A program made the translations under genes and the position numbers. Source: an uncultured Opitutales bacterium (GTDB lineage: Bacteria > Verrucomicrobiota > Verrucomicrobiia > Opitutales > Seribacteraceae). Taken from it: DNA of 64,000 nucleotides. Of the stretch, positions 9,888 to 20,336 are shown piece by piece. The stretch is from the NCBI GenBank assembly GCA_943789375.1, contig CALSTX010000014.1, positions 62,001 to 126,000 of the forward strand, given 5' to 3'. How positions within the stretch are numbered: the stretch's first letter is position 1; each line of letters starts with the position of its first letter. The notes under the pieces are model-generated. The model was not told the DNA's origin. It ran no database searches and was given only the letters and a program-made list of their open reading frames with translations.

Positions 9888-11240
9888 ATGGTGACCTTTG
9901 CTTCCATTCCCGCATCGGATGTATCCAGTAATTTTTGGCGGGTACTTGTGGGTATCTGTGGACTTTTGTTTATTGCCTTTTGCTTAAGTTCAAACCGAAA
10001 GAAGATTGATCTTCGCGTTGTTTTCGGGGGCTTGGCTCTCCAGTTTGTGATTGCTTATGGCGTGCTGCGGGTATCCTGGATTGAGAGCTTTTTTGGCGGG
10101 GTAGCCCAAATGTTTGCCGTTGCCATGCAAATATCCATCGATGCAGCCGGCTTTGTCTTTGGCCCCTTGTCGAATATCGAATCGATGAATCAGGCCTTCC
10201 AAGGTCAAGGATTTGTTTTCGCCTTCATGGCCCTCCCCACCATTTTATTTTTCTCTGCCCTTTCTTCCCTCCTGTATTATTTTGGGATATTACAAGCTGT
10301 GGTTCGGGTTATGGCATGGGTAATGAGTCGGGTCATGAAGTTATCGGGTGCGGAAAGCCTGTCTGCAGCCGCAAATGTATTTGTTGGGCAAACGGAAGCC
10401 CCGTTATTAGTGAAGCCCTATGTTTCTAAAATGAGTCGTTCTGAATTGCTGGCTTTAATGGTTGGAGGTATGGCTACTATTGCGGGATCTGTGTTCGCGA
10501 TTTATATGGGTATGCTTGGTGGTAGTGACTCTGCATCCCAGCTTGAATTTGGCAAGTTCCTGCTTTGTGCATCTGCTATGAATGCTCCGGCCGCCTTGTT
10601 GATCGCAAAAATACTGATCCCTCAGGAAGGGGAGGTGAGTACAAATTTGGCAGTATCCAAGGAATCAATTGGCCGTAACCCCATCGACGCACTTGCCAAT
10701 GGAACCACCCAAGGGCTTCAACTCGCCCTAAATGTCGGGGCCATGCTTATTGCTTTTTATGCGGTCATAATGTTGGCCAATTACATTTTGGGGTGGGTAG
10801 GTGGTTTTTCCTGGGGCCAGGGAATGTCCATGAATCAATGGATTTTGGAATGGAGCGATCATCAGTTTGATACTCTTAGCCTGCAGGCAATGTTTGGCTT
10901 TTTGTTTGCCCCTCTTGCCTGGCTTGTAGGCGTAGGCAGTGGAGAGGCGCTTGCAGTTGGGCAGCTAATTGGAACCAAGACCTTTGCCACTGAATTTTTT
11001 GCCTACATGGAATTGTCTGCGATGCAGGCTGATGGTCTATCCAGGAAATCTGTATTTCTTGCCACCTTCGCACTCTGTGGTTTTGCCAATTTTATGTCTA
11101 TAGGTATACAGGTTGGAGGCATTGGGGCACTGGCACCGGATAGGCGGTCCGACCTTGCCAGCCTTGGGCTTAAGTCATTGATCGGGGGCACTTTGGCCAG
11201 TTTACTATCCGCTACAATTGCAGGTCTCTTCTTCCAATAG
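9888..11240 (+). CDS. Concentrative nucleoside transporter (NupC/CNT family)
   Basis: NVFVGQTEAPLLVKPYV, GSVFAIYMGML, TFALCGFANFMSIGIQVGGIGALAPDRR. Confidence 0.93.
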   Translation: MVTFASIPASDVSSNFWRVLVGICGLLFIAFCLSSNRKKIDLRVVFGGLALQFVIAYGVLRVSWIESFFGGVAQMFAVAMQISIDAAGFVFGPLSNIESMNQAFQGQGFVFAFMALPTILFFSALSSLLYYFGILQAVVRVMAWVMSRVMKLSGAESLSAAANVFVGQTEAPLLVKPYVSKMSRSELLALMVGGMATIAGSVFAIYMGMLGGSDSASQLEFGKFLLCASAMNAPAALLIAKILIPQEGEVSTNLAVSKESIGRNPIDALANGTTQGLQLALNVGAMLIAFYAVIMLANYILGWVGGFSWGQGMSMNQWILEWSDHQFDTLSLQAMFGFLFAPLAWLVGVGSGEALAVGQLIGTKTFATEFFAYMELSAMQADGLSRKSVFLATFALCGFANFMSIGIQVGGIGALAPDRRSDLASLGLKSLIGGTLASLLSATIAGLFFQ

Positions 11241-11244
11241 TCTT

Positions 11245-11269
11245 CAGGCTTGTTTCGTGAAACAGCCTG
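11245..11269 (+). terminator. Hairpin downstream of the nucleoside transporter, terminator-like
   Basis: CAGGCT-T-GTTTC-GT-GAAAC-AGCCTG inverted repeat with a one-base bulge; weak T-tract follows. Confidence 0.5.
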
Positions 11270-11313
11270 AGTTATTTGTCCTTTGTCCTTAAGTCCACAA
11301 ACTTAGGAGTTAG

Positions 11314-11991
11314 ATGTCAGAAAAAAATATCGAAATTCCCACAAGCCTCCCTGCTATGACCCTTCGCGGGGTGGTTCTTTTTCCCAGTGCCATGATGCCG
11401 CTGCGAATTTTTGAGGAACGATACCGTCAAATGCTTGATGATGTGCTTGTTCAAGATCGTATGTTTGTCATTGCCCGGGAGCGGGAAGATGTCTTGGCGG
11501 AAGAAGTGGATCAGGAACTACCCTATAATATCGCCACGGTTGGCTTGGTTCGTATTTCCAAAAAACATGATGATGGGACCTCCTTTGTTTTACTCCAAGG
11601 CCTCCATCGGGTCAGAATAAATTCTATTTCCCAGGAAGAACCTTATCGAATATTAGACATCGAGCCGCTGGACACGGTGGTTGAAGAAACGGTTTCTGAA
11701 GTCAGAACCCAAATCATAAAAAGCCTGGAAACTAACAGTAAGCTTGGTGGTCTTGCCTCTGAGGAAATTTTGGAAATGCTATCTCCCCTGGATGACCCCT
11801 GCTCCTTTGTAGACATCGCTGCCCATCATATTTGCCGGGACACCGATGATAAGCAGGACATGCTGGAGCAAGAATCGTTACACAAGCGTGCCCAATTATT
11901 ACTGGGTATTATAAACGCAGAAAACGAGAAACTTTCTTTTTTTAACCAGACTCTTGGGGAAAAAGGACAGGATGATATCGACTCCAATTAA
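11314..11991 (+). CDS. Lon N-terminal (substrate-binding) domain protein, stand-alone
   Basis: LPAMTLRGVVLFPSAMMPLRIFEERYRQML. Confidence 0.88.
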   Translation: MSEKNIEIPTSLPAMTLRGVVLFPSAMMPLRIFEERYRQMLDDVLVQDRMFVIAREREDVLAEEVDQELPYNIATVGLVRISKKHDDGTSFVLLQGLHRVRINSISQEEPYRILDIEPLDTVVEETVSEVRTQIIKSLETNSKLGGLASEEILEMLSPLDDPCSFVDIAAHHICRDTDDKQDMLEQESLHKRAQLLLGIINAENEKLSFFNQTLGEKGQDDIDSN

Positions 11992-12011
11992 TTTCTTTTT
12001 ATAGTGCACAT

Positions 12012-12254
12012 ATGGCTGCCCTTACCGACGAACAAAAAGCAAAAAAAGTCACCCATTTTCGGAGAATTATAAAGTACCGTTCTTGGTTTGGATGGATATT
12101 TGCCATTGTGGGTGCAGTCCTTTTCGGAGTGGGGGTAAAAGAAAACCAAAACCCCATGGTTATGCTCAATGGTTTTCTCTTTTTTGGCTACGGCTGCTTC
12201 ATGGTCTGGCAGGCAAAAAGAGCGAGACAAAAGCTGGATGCCAATTCCCTGTAA
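12012..12254 (+). CDS. Small two-TM membrane protein
   Basis: 80 aa, two hydrophobic segments, fits the intergenic space. Confidence 0.6.
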   Translation: MAALTDEQKAKKVTHFRRIIKYRSWFGWIFAIVGAVLFGVGVKENQNPMVMLNGFLFFGYGCFMVWQAKRARQKLDANSL

Positions 12255-12260
12255 CTGAAC

Positions 12261-12605
12261 TCAGTCCATCCACTCCTGCGGGTGGAGCAATTTTTGGTCG
12301 GGGTCTTCATTTTCGGCGAAGTAGATCGCCATTTTTAAGTAGGGGAGGGTCCAGTCCGGCAACTCCGGCTTTATTTTTTTTATTTCCTCGAAAATAGTCT
12401 CGGCGGATCTGCCCTCTAATTCATACAGTTCCCGTATGCCCAAATCAATGAGGTCACGGGCCACGCGAACATCCATGCGGGGGATGCGCATCATTGGAGA
12501 AGCCAAGGCTTCCTTATCTACTTTTTTCTTTTTTTTCCCCGTCGGGGTATCTCCATCCTTTTTACCAAAGAATGCATCGAGGGGAATAATGTCTTCCAAC
12601 GCCAT
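12261..12605 (-). CDS. Helix-hairpin-helix protein, Cdd1 (pathogenicity locus)-like
   Basis: MDVRVARDLIDLGIRELYELEGRSAETIFEEIKK pattern. Confidence 0.7.
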   Translation of the reverse strand: MALEDIIPLDAFFGKKDGDTPTGKKKKKVDKEALASPMMRIPRMDVRVARDLIDLGIRELYELEGRSAETIFEEIKKIKPELPDWTLPYLKMAIYFAENEDPDQKLLHPQEWMD

Positions 12606-12679
12606 GGAAGGGTATCAAGCGGTGAAACCCAAGAAAGGCAAATCCAAAGAACTATTGGGTTGGAAGAGAGGGGATTTAC

Positions 12680-13207
12680 TTAGCCAGAAGTTTCTTTCGG
12701 TGCCCCAGCAGGCTTTTTTCCTATTCTTAGCAGGTACAGGCCAAGAAAAGTAAAAACCATCCCAAAAGCAACCGCCAGCCAGGACATCCCCATTCCTGTC
12801 TTTAGCACACTCTTCTTCGGGTCTTGCGGGTCGTAGAAAACTTTTACCTTTTTCCCCTTCAGCCATGGCTTTTGTGCCTGGTTTGCATCATGCCGACTGT
12901 TGAAGCTTTTATCCCCATAGCCCAGGTTGCTTCCCCGGTGCATTAAATCCCCCACCATGTAGGTGTACTGTACTTCAATAGAATATACGGTTTTCGACCC
13001 TCCGCTTTTTATCGTATTATTTTTTCTGCGCGATTCGATTTTCGAACTTCTAATCACGCCTTCCGCCGCCGGCCAACCCTTAGTGCGTACCCCCTGGTAG
13101 GTTTCATACCCGCCCAGTAGGGTAAATATCAGACCCATAAAGATTAAAAAAACAGCCATGAGTTTAAAAACTCGTACCAGGGATGTAGGGTTATTTTGAG
13201 TAGGCAT
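12680..13207 (-). CDS. DUF3592-type membrane protein
   Basis: Two TM segments flanking a domain with IEVQYTYMVGD and KVFYDPQDPKKSVLKTG. Confidence 0.75.
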   Translation of the reverse strand: MPTQNNPTSLVRVFKLMAVFLIFMGLIFTLLGGYETYQGVRTKGWPAAEGVIRSSKIESRRKNNTIKSGGSKTVYSIEVQYTYMVGDLMHRGSNLGYGDKSFNSRHDANQAQKPWLKGKKVKVFYDPQDPKKSVLKTGMGMSWLAVAFGMVFTFLGLYLLRIGKKPAGAPKETSG

Positions 13208-13383
13208 AAAAGAGAAAAAGGGAGGAGAAGGGTCGTCTTTAATCATTGCTTACAAGATTCTGGGTGTAAAGCTTCTAAGCGAAAGATAGAGACGACAATT
13301 GTTTGTACCCACGGAAGTTTTTTGCATGTACACAATGATTGCTTGGCACTAAGCCAAATCTTTCCTACCGTGGGAAACGAAAT

Positions 13384-13457
13384 GCGGGTGTAGTATATCG
13401 GTAGTACATGAGCTTCCCAAGCTTGGGGGCGGGGTTCGATTCCCCGCACCCGCACCA
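13384..13457 (+). tRNA. tRNA-Gly (anticodon CCC), CCA encoded
   Basis: Acceptor GCGGGTG/CACCCGC, anticodon arm TGAGC-TTCCCAA-GCTTG, T-arm GGGG-TTCGATT-CCCC, 3' ACCA. Confidence 0.95.
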
Positions 13458-13617
13458 TGTTTTTAAAGTGTCACTTGGGTATGTTTTCTAAACCCTTTTG
13501 ATCGGTCCAATTTGATGGTATTAAAAAGATTGGTTCAATCGGGCGTAAAGAGAAGAGAAAAGAAAGAGAAGCAGATTGATCTGTCTGGGGCATCAGGTAT
13601 GTTACTATTTATTCCTT

Positions 13618-13986
13618 ATGAATTTGTCCTATCTTGCCCGTACTAGTTTAAATCGTTGCCCGGCTTGCGGAAAGGGTCGTGTGTTAAAAAACCTATTCTA
13701 CCGACATGAACATTGTGGGGAGTGTGGGTTTGAGTTTAACCGAGAACATGGTTTTTTTATCGGCGGGATCCCTGTCAGTTATGGCTTGATATGCGGGCTT
13801 TGGGTGGTGCCTTTGCTTGTGATGTGGTTTTTGAAATGGATGCCGACTGATTGGTTTGTCGGCCTTTGCCTAGGCGGGGCATTTGGATGGCCAATTGTTT
13901 CTTACCGGTACTGTCAGTCCCTGTGGTTGGGTTTGTATTTCTGTTTTGCGGAAGATGAAATGCCAGAGAAGCACCGAGGGAAATAA
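13618..13986 (+). CDS. DUF983 family protein
   Basis: RCPACGKGRVLKNLFYRHEHCGECGFEFNREHGFFIGGIPVSY; zinc-ribbon CxxC pairs plus two TMs. Confidence 0.85.
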   Translation: MNLSYLARTSLNRCPACGKGRVLKNLFYRHEHCGECGFEFNREHGFFIGGIPVSYGLICGLWVVPLLVMWFLKWMPTDWFVGLCLGGAFGWPIVSYRYCQSLWLGLYFCFAEDEMPEKHRGK

Positions 13987-14077
13987 AAGAAGTTGATCTG
14001 GCTGTTTTTTAATCCCGACCGTTTTGTCTCTGGATTTAAGGCTCGTTTGAAGTCGGGAGCTAAGATAGAAGGAGGGA

Positions 14078-14278
14078 ATGCGATTAAAACAGGGACAGAT
14101 CTGGGTAAAAAAAAATCAATATTTTCGGATAACTGAATGGTCGCGTTTGACGATTCAATACAAGATGTCTTTTTCTTTAAATGGGGCGGAGGAAGAGCTT
14201 GAAGAGGTTTCCAAAAAAGAATTTTGCCGGTTGATTAAGGGGGCTGAATTGTACGAAGAAAACCAGGGCGATTCCTGA
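14078..14278 (+). CDS. Conserved-looking small hypothetical protein
   Basis: 66-aa ORF in the gap upstream of purT, charged and soluble. Confidence 0.5.
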   Translation: MRLKQGQIWVKKNQYFRITEWSRLTIQYKMSFSLNGAEEELEEVSKKEFCRLIKGAELYEENQGDS

Positions 14279-14329
14279 TCTCGCTCTTTTTGCTCGACCT
14301 GTGAGCCTGAAAGATTTCTTCATAGGGGA

Positions 14330-15517
14330 ATGTCAGTTTCTATAGGTACACCTTTTACAGATACAGCGAAAAAAGTCCTCCTTTGTGGCTCCGGAGAATT
14401 GGGTAAAGAGGTGGTGATTGAACTTCAACGTTATGGGGTGGAGGTCATTGCTTTGGATGCCTATGCAGATGCTCCTGCGATGCAGGTAGCCGACCGATCC
14501 CATATTGTCTCGATGCTGGATGCAGAGGAACTGCGAAGGGTTATCAAATTGGAAAAGCCAGATATTGTGGTTCCAGAAGTGGAGGCTATTGCAACAGATG
14601 TATTGGCGGAGTTTGAGCAGGCAAAGGCTTGTACTATTATTCCCACTGCCCGGGCCACCCAGCTTACGATGAACCGGGAGGGGATACGGCGGTTAGCGGC
14701 GGAAGAACTTGGGCTCAAAACTTCCCCTTTTGCATTTGCCGAGACCGAGGTGGAATTTGAGAGAGCGGTTCAAACCATTGGTATGCCTTGCGTGGTAAAG
14801 CCAATCATGAGTTCATCAGGAAAGGGGCAGAGTACGATTCAGTCGGATGAAGATATCAGCAGGGCTTGGGCCTATGCACAGGAAGGCGGGCGTGCCGGAA
14901 AAGGGAAAGTAATTGTCGAGGGCTTTGTCGCATTTGATTACGAAATTACCCAGCTTACGGTTCGCCACTCTGGAGGTACTTCTTTTTGTGATCCGATTGG
15001 GCATGTCCAGGTCTCAGGCGATTACCGGGAATCCTGGCAACCACAACCGATGTCTGAGAAAGCACGGGGGAAAGCGTTGAGATATTCGCAATCGATCACT
15101 GATGCCTTGGGAGGTTGGGGGGTATTTGGAGTGGAATTATTTATTATTGGGGATGAGGTATTATTTAGTGAGGTTTCTCCGCGTCCACATGATACCGGGA
15201 TGGTCACGATGATCTCCCAGGACCTTTCTCAGTTTGCTTTGCATGCCCGGGCCATACTTGGCTTGCCGATTCCTCAAATTAGGCAGGTAGGGCCGTCCGC
15301 GTCCCATGTGATTTTGGTGGAAGGTGATTCAACTGGGGTGAGCTTTGGAAATTTAAATAATGCCCTGGGAGCTCCTGATACTCAACTTCGACTTTTTGGG
15401 AAACCAGGGGTTGCAGGACAGAGAAGAATGGGGGTGGCCTTGGGCAGGGGAGACTCCATCATCGATGCACGAGATAAGGCAAGCCGTGTGAGTGCAGCCG
15501 TTACTGTTTCTATGTAA
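14330..15517 (+). CDS. purT: Formate-dependent phosphoribosylglycinamide formyltransferase
   Basis: ATP-grasp protein: [53 protein letters not shown]. Confidence 0.96.
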   Translation: MSVSIGTPFTDTAKKVLLCGSGELGKEVVIELQRYGVEVIALDAYADAPAMQVADRSHIVSMLDAEELRRVIKLEKPDIVVPEVEAIATDVLAEFEQAKACTIIPTARATQLTMNREGIRRLAAEELGLKTSPFAFAETEVEFERAVQTIGMPCVVKPIMSSSGKGQSTIQSDEDISRAWAYAQEGGRAGKGKVIVEGFVAFDYEITQLTVRHSGGTSFCDPIGHVQVSGDYRESWQPQPMSEKARGKALRYSQSITDALGGWGVFGVELFIIGDEVLFSEVSPRPHDTGMVTMISQDLSQFALHARAILGLPIPQIRQVGPSASHVILVEGDSTGVSFGNLNNALGAPDTQLRLFGKPGVAGQRRMGVALGRGDSIIDARDKASRVSAAVTVSM

Positions 15518-15530
15518 ATCTTTTTATTAT

Positions 15531-15881
15531 ATGAGTGAAATACAGGAACTACTTTCCCGGCTAGAAGAATTTCGGGATGAGCGGGACTGGGGACAATTCC
15601 ACGATCCGAAAAATTTAGCTTTGGCCTTATCCATTGAATCGGCGGAGTTAAACGAACTTTTTCTCTGGAAAAAGGAAAGTGATCTGAGTCAGGTAGATAT
15701 AGAAAAGCTGAAAGCTGAGCTAGCTGATGTCTTTGCCTATGCCATCATGCTTGCCGGGCATTATGGTTTGGATGTGGCAGATATTGTGAAAAGTAAGATC
15801 GAAAAAAACGCAGCAAAATATCCTGTAGATCTGGCAAAGGGAAATGCGGAGAAATATGACGAGTTGAATAAGGGGAACTAG
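15531..15881 (+). CDS. MazG-like nucleotide pyrophosphohydrolase
   Basis: FHDPKNLALALSIESAELNELFLW, ELADVFAYAIMLA. Confidence 0.88.
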   Translation: MSEIQELLSRLEEFRDERDWGQFHDPKNLALALSIESAELNELFLWKKESDLSQVDIEKLKAELADVFAYAIMLAGHYGLDVADIVKSKIEKNAAKYPVDLAKGNAEKYDELNKGN

Positions 15882-16381
15882 GTACTCTTTTGGAGGTCAA
15901 TCACTTTGGTTCCAGCAAGGCGGTCGTGGAGGCACCTCTGTTCTTTCCCAAAAATAAAGAGGATGTTGCAGATGCTGATGGGGGCTCCAATGACTGGAAT
16001 TTGTGCGATTAAGCTGAAGACAAAATAGCGAATGAAGTACAGTTTTCCCAAGCCTTGCATCTTTCCATCCATCGCCACAATTCGGGTTTTTAGAATAACT
16101 TTACCAATACTCTGCCCCCGAGTATGGAGTAAGTATCCCTGCACGAGAAGAAAGAGAAGCTGTCCGATAATAAATAATTGCAGGGTTTGTTCGAGGTCGA
16201 ATTTTGGTGGTTCTTCAGTAAGCTCCAAGTCTATTAATCCAAGAGGGCGGGCGATGATGATGACAAGAGGGAGGAAAATAATGATATCAATAATCGCAGC
16301 GGCTAATCGTTTTCCCCGAGTGGCCAGTTCCGAGTTATCTTGATTGTTTTCTTGTTCAGTATTTTTAATTTGTTCTTCCAT
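15878..16381 (-). CDS. RDD family membrane protein
   Basis: RLAAAIIDIIIF, RGQSIGKVILKTRIV, CLHDRLAGTKVI. Confidence 0.88.
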   Translation of the reverse strand: MEEQIKNTEQENNQDNSELATRGKRLAAAIIDIIIFLPLVIIIARPLGLIDLELTEEPPKFDLEQTLQLFIIGQLLFLLVQGYLLHTRGQSIGKVILKTRIVAMDGKMQGLGKLYFIRYFVFSLIAQIPVIGAPISICNILFIFGKEQRCLHDRLAGTKVIDLQKST

Positions 16382-16502
16382 ACTCCCTACGTTGGTTGTT
16401 TTTTTGTCGATAGCAATGGGATTATGACCGCATCAAAAACGGAAGGGTGGTTTACTTTTCAAATCCTCGAATAAGGTCGCCATCCTAAGGAATAAAAATA
16501 TA

Positions 16503-17789
16503 ATGATATGGATGTCATTTGATTCCCTCGGTCTTAGGCCTGAAATTTTGCAAGCTATTCAGGAAACAGGGTATACCGACCCAACTCCTATTCAAAGCAC
16601 GGCAATCCCATTAATTCTTGAAGGTAAAGACCTGATCGGAATTGCTCAGACGGGCACGGGTAAAACCGCTGCCTTCACTCTTCCTATGCTCGAAAAGCTA
16701 GTTCAAAGTGCTGGCCAGAGAAAAGGTCGGGGGAGTCGTGCACTGGTATTATCTCCAACACGCGAACTTGTTGTGCAAATTGAGCAAAATGTTAAAACCT
16801 ATGCTAAGCATGTCCCTTTGCGGGTAGCTACAGTCTATGGTGGGGTGGGAGAGACCCCCCAGAAAAAGGCGTTGCGTAGTGGGGTGGATTTAATCATCGC
16901 AACCCCCGGACGTTTAATGGATCTTATGCAACAGGGATGTGCTGATTTTTCAGAATGTGAATTCTTTGTATTAGACGAAGCGGACCGTATGCTTGACATG
17001 GGCTTTCTGCCCAATGTAAGAAAAATTGTTTCTTCGTTACCGAAGAAAAGACAGACGCTTCTCTTTTCCGCGACCCTTTCCAAAGAAATTGAAAAGCTTA
17101 CCCGTGAGTTCCAGCATTCTCCCAAGTTCGTAGAGATTGGCAAGAGAACGAACCCGGCTGATACGGTTGAACAATTCTTATATGAGGTGACCAAGGCTCA
17201 AAAAATTGGCCTGCTTCAACATTTACTGGAAAACAATGAGCTCTACATGGTTCTTGTTTTTACCCGTACTAAGTATGGAGCGGATCGGGTGGCCAAGCAA
17301 TTGGGTAAGTCCGGTATTCATACCGGGGCAATTCATTCAAACCGTACTCAAAACCAAAGAGCTCGTGCCTTGAGTGATTTCAAAGCGGGAAAAATTCGCG
17401 TCTTGGTCGCTACCGATATTGCCGCTCGGGGAATTGATGTGGAGGGGATTACTCATGTGGTGAACCTTGATTTCCCCCCCACGCCGGAGGATTATATCCA
17501 CCGTATTGGGAGAACCGGGCGAGCGAAGTCAGAGGGTGTGGCTATAAGCTTTATTACCGAAGATGACCGTAACCCTTTACGGTCACTTGAAAGATTTATG
17601 AAGAAGTCGATCATTCGACGAAGATCCAAGGAGTTTGTTTGCACGCCTTTACCCTACAATGCAGGTCCCAGTAAGGGCTCTGACCGCGGGGGTGCGAAAG
17701 GCCAAGGGAATAGACCCAGCAATACAAAGCGGAGAAGGTCGAAGCCATACGGCTTGGATCGAAAGAACTTTAAGAAATTTGGGAAGTAA
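16503..17789 (+). CDS. DEAD-box RNA helicase, RhlE-like
   Basis: AQTGTGKTAAFTLP, DEADRMLDMGF, SATLS, HRIGRTGRA. Confidence 0.94.
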   Translation: MIWMSFDSLGLRPEILQAIQETGYTDPTPIQSTAIPLILEGKDLIGIAQTGTGKTAAFTLPMLEKLVQSAGQRKGRGSRALVLSPTRELVVQIEQNVKTYAKHVPLRVATVYGGVGETPQKKALRSGVDLIIATPGRLMDLMQQGCADFSECEFFVLDEADRMLDMGFLPNVRKIVSSLPKKRQTLLFSATLSKEIEKLTREFQHSPKFVEIGKRTNPADTVEQFLYEVTKAQKIGLLQHLLENNELYMVLVFTRTKYGADRVAKQLGKSGIHTGAIHSNRTQNQRARALSDFKAGKIRVLVATDIAARGIDVEGITHVVNLDFPPTPEDYIHRIGRTGRAKSEGVAISFITEDDRNPLRSLERFMKKSIIRRRSKEFVCTPLPYNAGPSKGSDRGGAKGQGNRPSNTKRRRSKPYGLDRKNFKKFGK

Positions 17790-17894
17790 ATTTCCCTGTC
17801 TAAGCAGTTTTAGTAATGGACAAGGGCGGAAAGCCCAATCTGATTTTCAGATATCCGGAAATATTTTAACTGGTTGAAACAGGGAAGATGCTTT

Positions 17895-18347
17895 TTAGCA
17901 GCAGCCTGACTCCGGGCTACAGGAGGAAGAGGAAACAGGTATACTTCCTGGTTCTTCAATTCCACATTTTTCTTTGGCCAAGCAGTCGGTTTTGGTGGGT
18001 ATGAGTAGGAACTGCCCGTTGGTAAAAGATAGATTGTACTTTCCAATAGTTTCAGATTGATACTCCACTTCCAGTTCTGAATCATGGAGGCCCAGTTTTT
18101 CTTCAGCGTCCTTGATGATGCCAAGGGCTTTAGCCGGGGCGAGGCGATGATCAAAATCATCGGCTTTCCAAAGCTGGAAGTTTATTTTGCTCTCTTCACG
18201 ACTTGTACCTCCACAGTCAATGAATTTTTTGGTAAGCGAACCAACTTCGGTGAGGTGAAAGTGGGGAGGAATGTAAGATCCGTTGGGTAGGACAAAAGTA
18301 ATCTCTTCCACACTCGACAAATAGGCTTTGAATTCTGAAATTTTCAT
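17895..18347 (-). CDS. DUF6428-like protein
   Basis: MKISEFKAYLSSVEEITFVLPNGSYIPPHFHLTEVG; Cys-rich C-terminus. Confidence 0.65.
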   Translation of the reverse strand: MKISEFKAYLSSVEEITFVLPNGSYIPPHFHLTEVGSLTKKFIDCGGTSREESKINFQLWKADDFDHRLAPAKALGIIKDAEEKLGLHDSELEVEYQSETIGKYNLSFTNGQFLLIPTKTDCLAKEKCGIEEPGSIPVSSSSCSPESGCC

Positions 18348-18495
18348 AAACCCTCCAGAATGTGGATTTATAGAAAAGATGCAAGGAAACCAAAGCGGAA
18401 TACAAAAAAACCTTCAAGGTTGATTTTTACCCCGATAAGTTCATTATTCAATTTTTGAGTCTAATGTCGCCTTTTCTCTTGAACCCAACTGTCCC

Positions 18496-19671
18496 ATGAA
18501 AAAGTTTTCTCTCTTCATAAGTGTTGTTTTTGTTAGCTCCGTTTTTTCTACATCCTTGATGTTTGCAAAGCCAAAAAATGCACAAGATACAAAGGTTAGT
18601 CCCAAAGAACCGGTTGCCGCCGATAAAAAAAGTAGTTCCCCAGTCAAAAAAGTGGAACCACCCAAAAAAGCTCAACCGGTAGAGATTGCGAAGCCTCAGC
18701 CAACAGCTCCTGTTAAAAAGAAAAATGTGCCTGTGCAAAGTCCACCAGCAGAGGTAGTTGAGCCAAAAGTTGAAAAAGCATCTCCGGTCAAGCCCAAGGC
18801 TGAAGCAAAGCCTAAGCCTGCCGGAAAAGCACAACCAAAAGTAAAAGCGAAAGTTTCGGCCAAAGAGCCAAAGAAGGCTGCTTCTTCAAAAGTGATTGAA
18901 ACCGCTCAAGCGAGTAATGCTGAAAGCAACAGGACTCGAAAACTATCTTCCCTGCCAGCGGTTGCTTCAGTCAATGGGCAGCCTATTGGTGCTTATGCAT
19001 TTGAAGCCTTACTACTTGAACAGTTAAGAAAAGGCACCCGGGATAGCGTCGAACTTCGAAAAAATATCAGAGATGAACTCGTGGTTCAGACTTTACTTAG
19101 TCAATTGGCTATGGAAGAGGGACTTGATGAAGAGAAAGAAGTTGAGTTGGCCTTCGAGTCTGCTCGTAGAACAATCTTGTCCCAGGCATGGCGTCAAAAT
19201 TGGGGGAAGGAAAACCCTGTTAAAGAAACTGAAATCCAAAGTGAATACAACGCCACCGTGAAAAAGCTAGGTGATACCGAATACCAACTTCGGCAGGTAG
19301 TGGTGACCGACGAAACTGCGGCTTTTCTGATCATAGACCAAATGGAAGCAGGTAAAAGTCTAGGAGACTTGGCGAACAGGTACACCATAGAGTCGGGAGG
19401 GAAGAAGAGTAAAGGCTTGTTGCCATGGGTGAGTCCTAGTTTATTACTCCCTCCCCTCGGTGAACTAATCACTCAAGTCAAGGAGGGAGAGGTGCTCTCT
19501 TCTCCAGTGCGTACGCAAGCAGGTTGGCACATTGTAAAAGTGGAAGGGGTCAGGACCCTCAACCCACCTTCCCTAGAGCAGTTACAATCACAGGTAAAAC
19601 AGGGTATATTGCAGAAAAAAATGACCCAGGAAATTCAAAAGCTTTTAGATAAAGCAAAGATTAAATTTTAG
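18496..19671 (+). CDS. Parvulin-type peptidylprolyl isomerase (SurA/PpiC-like) with a Lys/Pro/Ala-rich linker
   Basis: Signal peptide, KP-rich low-complexity region, SurA-N-like part and rotamase domain (YQLRQVVVTDETAAFLIIDQMEAGKSLGDLANRYTIES, GWHIVKVEG). Confidence 0.87.
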   Translation: MKKFSLFISVVFVSSVFSTSLMFAKPKNAQDTKVSPKEPVAADKKSSSPVKKVEPPKKAQPVEIAKPQPTAPVKKKNVPVQSPPAEVVEPKVEKASPVKPKAEAKPKPAGKAQPKVKAKVSAKEPKKAASSKVIETAQASNAESNRTRKLSSLPAVASVNGQPIGAYAFEALLLEQLRKGTRDSVELRKNIRDELVVQTLLSQLAMEEGLDEEKEVELAFESARRTILSQAWRQNWGKENPVKETEIQSEYNATVKKLGDTEYQLRQVVVTDETAAFLIIDQMEAGKSLGDLANRYTIESGGKKSKGLLPWVSPSLLLPPLGELITQVKEGEVLSSPVRTQAGWHIVKVEGVRTLNPPSLEQLQSQVKQGILQKKMTQEIQKLLDKAKIKF

Positions 19672-19834
19672 AATTTAAATTTTTGGCGGCTGCATTTCTG
19701 CAGGTATGGAATTTCTTCTGCACAGACAGATGCCCAGGTGTGTTTAGGGTATCAGCTGCAATAACCAAGCACGGGAGGAGTGCCAGTTATTGATGGATCT
19801 TAAAAAGCAGGGGGGATTACCTCAAAAGTTTTGC

Positions 19835-20209
19835 TCAGAAAACATCGTCTTCCACCCCATCATCATATTCGTCGAAGGTGTCGTAAGATGAACTGTCTGG
19901 TTGGGGGGTATTGGCTGCCGCCCCTTCAATATCTACTTTATAGCCACTAATCGAAGTAAACCATTTGGTTACCCCATCTTTACCCTGCCATTCACGGCCA
20001 TTGATTCGGGCTTCAATGGTTACTTTATTTCCCACCTCAAGGTCTTTACTTTTTTGGATGGTGTCTTTGATGAATTCAACAGGTATGGGGTTGTCCCACC
20101 TTCCGTCGCCTGTCTCCACCACTACCTGGTGCTTTTTGAAGCCGTTGGCCCCGTATTCACGGACTTCATCCACAAATTTTACTTCCCCTTTTATCGTCAC
20201 CTCATTCAT
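19835..20209 (-). CDS. DUF3127 domain protein
   Basis: VKFVDEVREYGANGFKKHQVVVETGDGRWDNPIPVEF, ARINGREWQGKDGVTKWFTSISGYKV. Confidence 0.85.
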   Translation of the reverse strand: MNEVTIKGEVKFVDEVREYGANGFKKHQVVVETGDGRWDNPIPVEFIKDTIQKSKDLEVGNKVTIEARINGREWQGKDGVTKWFTSISGYKVDIEGAAANTPQPDSSSYDTFDEYDDGVEDDVF

Positions 20210-20250
20210 ATATAATTGAATTTATTATAAGCTTGTTGTTATTTTAATCA

Positions 20251-20266
20251 ATGGTCAGCTGACCAT
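20251..20266. promoter_or_regulatory. Perfect 16-nt palindrome upstream of the DUF3127 gene, candidate operator
   Basis: ATGGTCAGCTGACCAT. Confidence 0.4.
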
Positions 20267-20336
20267 GATTATTAGCTATAAACAAAATCATTCGGCTGGC
20301 GATTTTAAAACTTTCACCAGTGCCAGTTCTGGGTGA

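Noticed and set aside
18600-18900. Possible repeat array in the parvulin gene
   Set aside because: Lys/Pro/Ala low-complexity linker within a secreted protein; no exact periodic unit.
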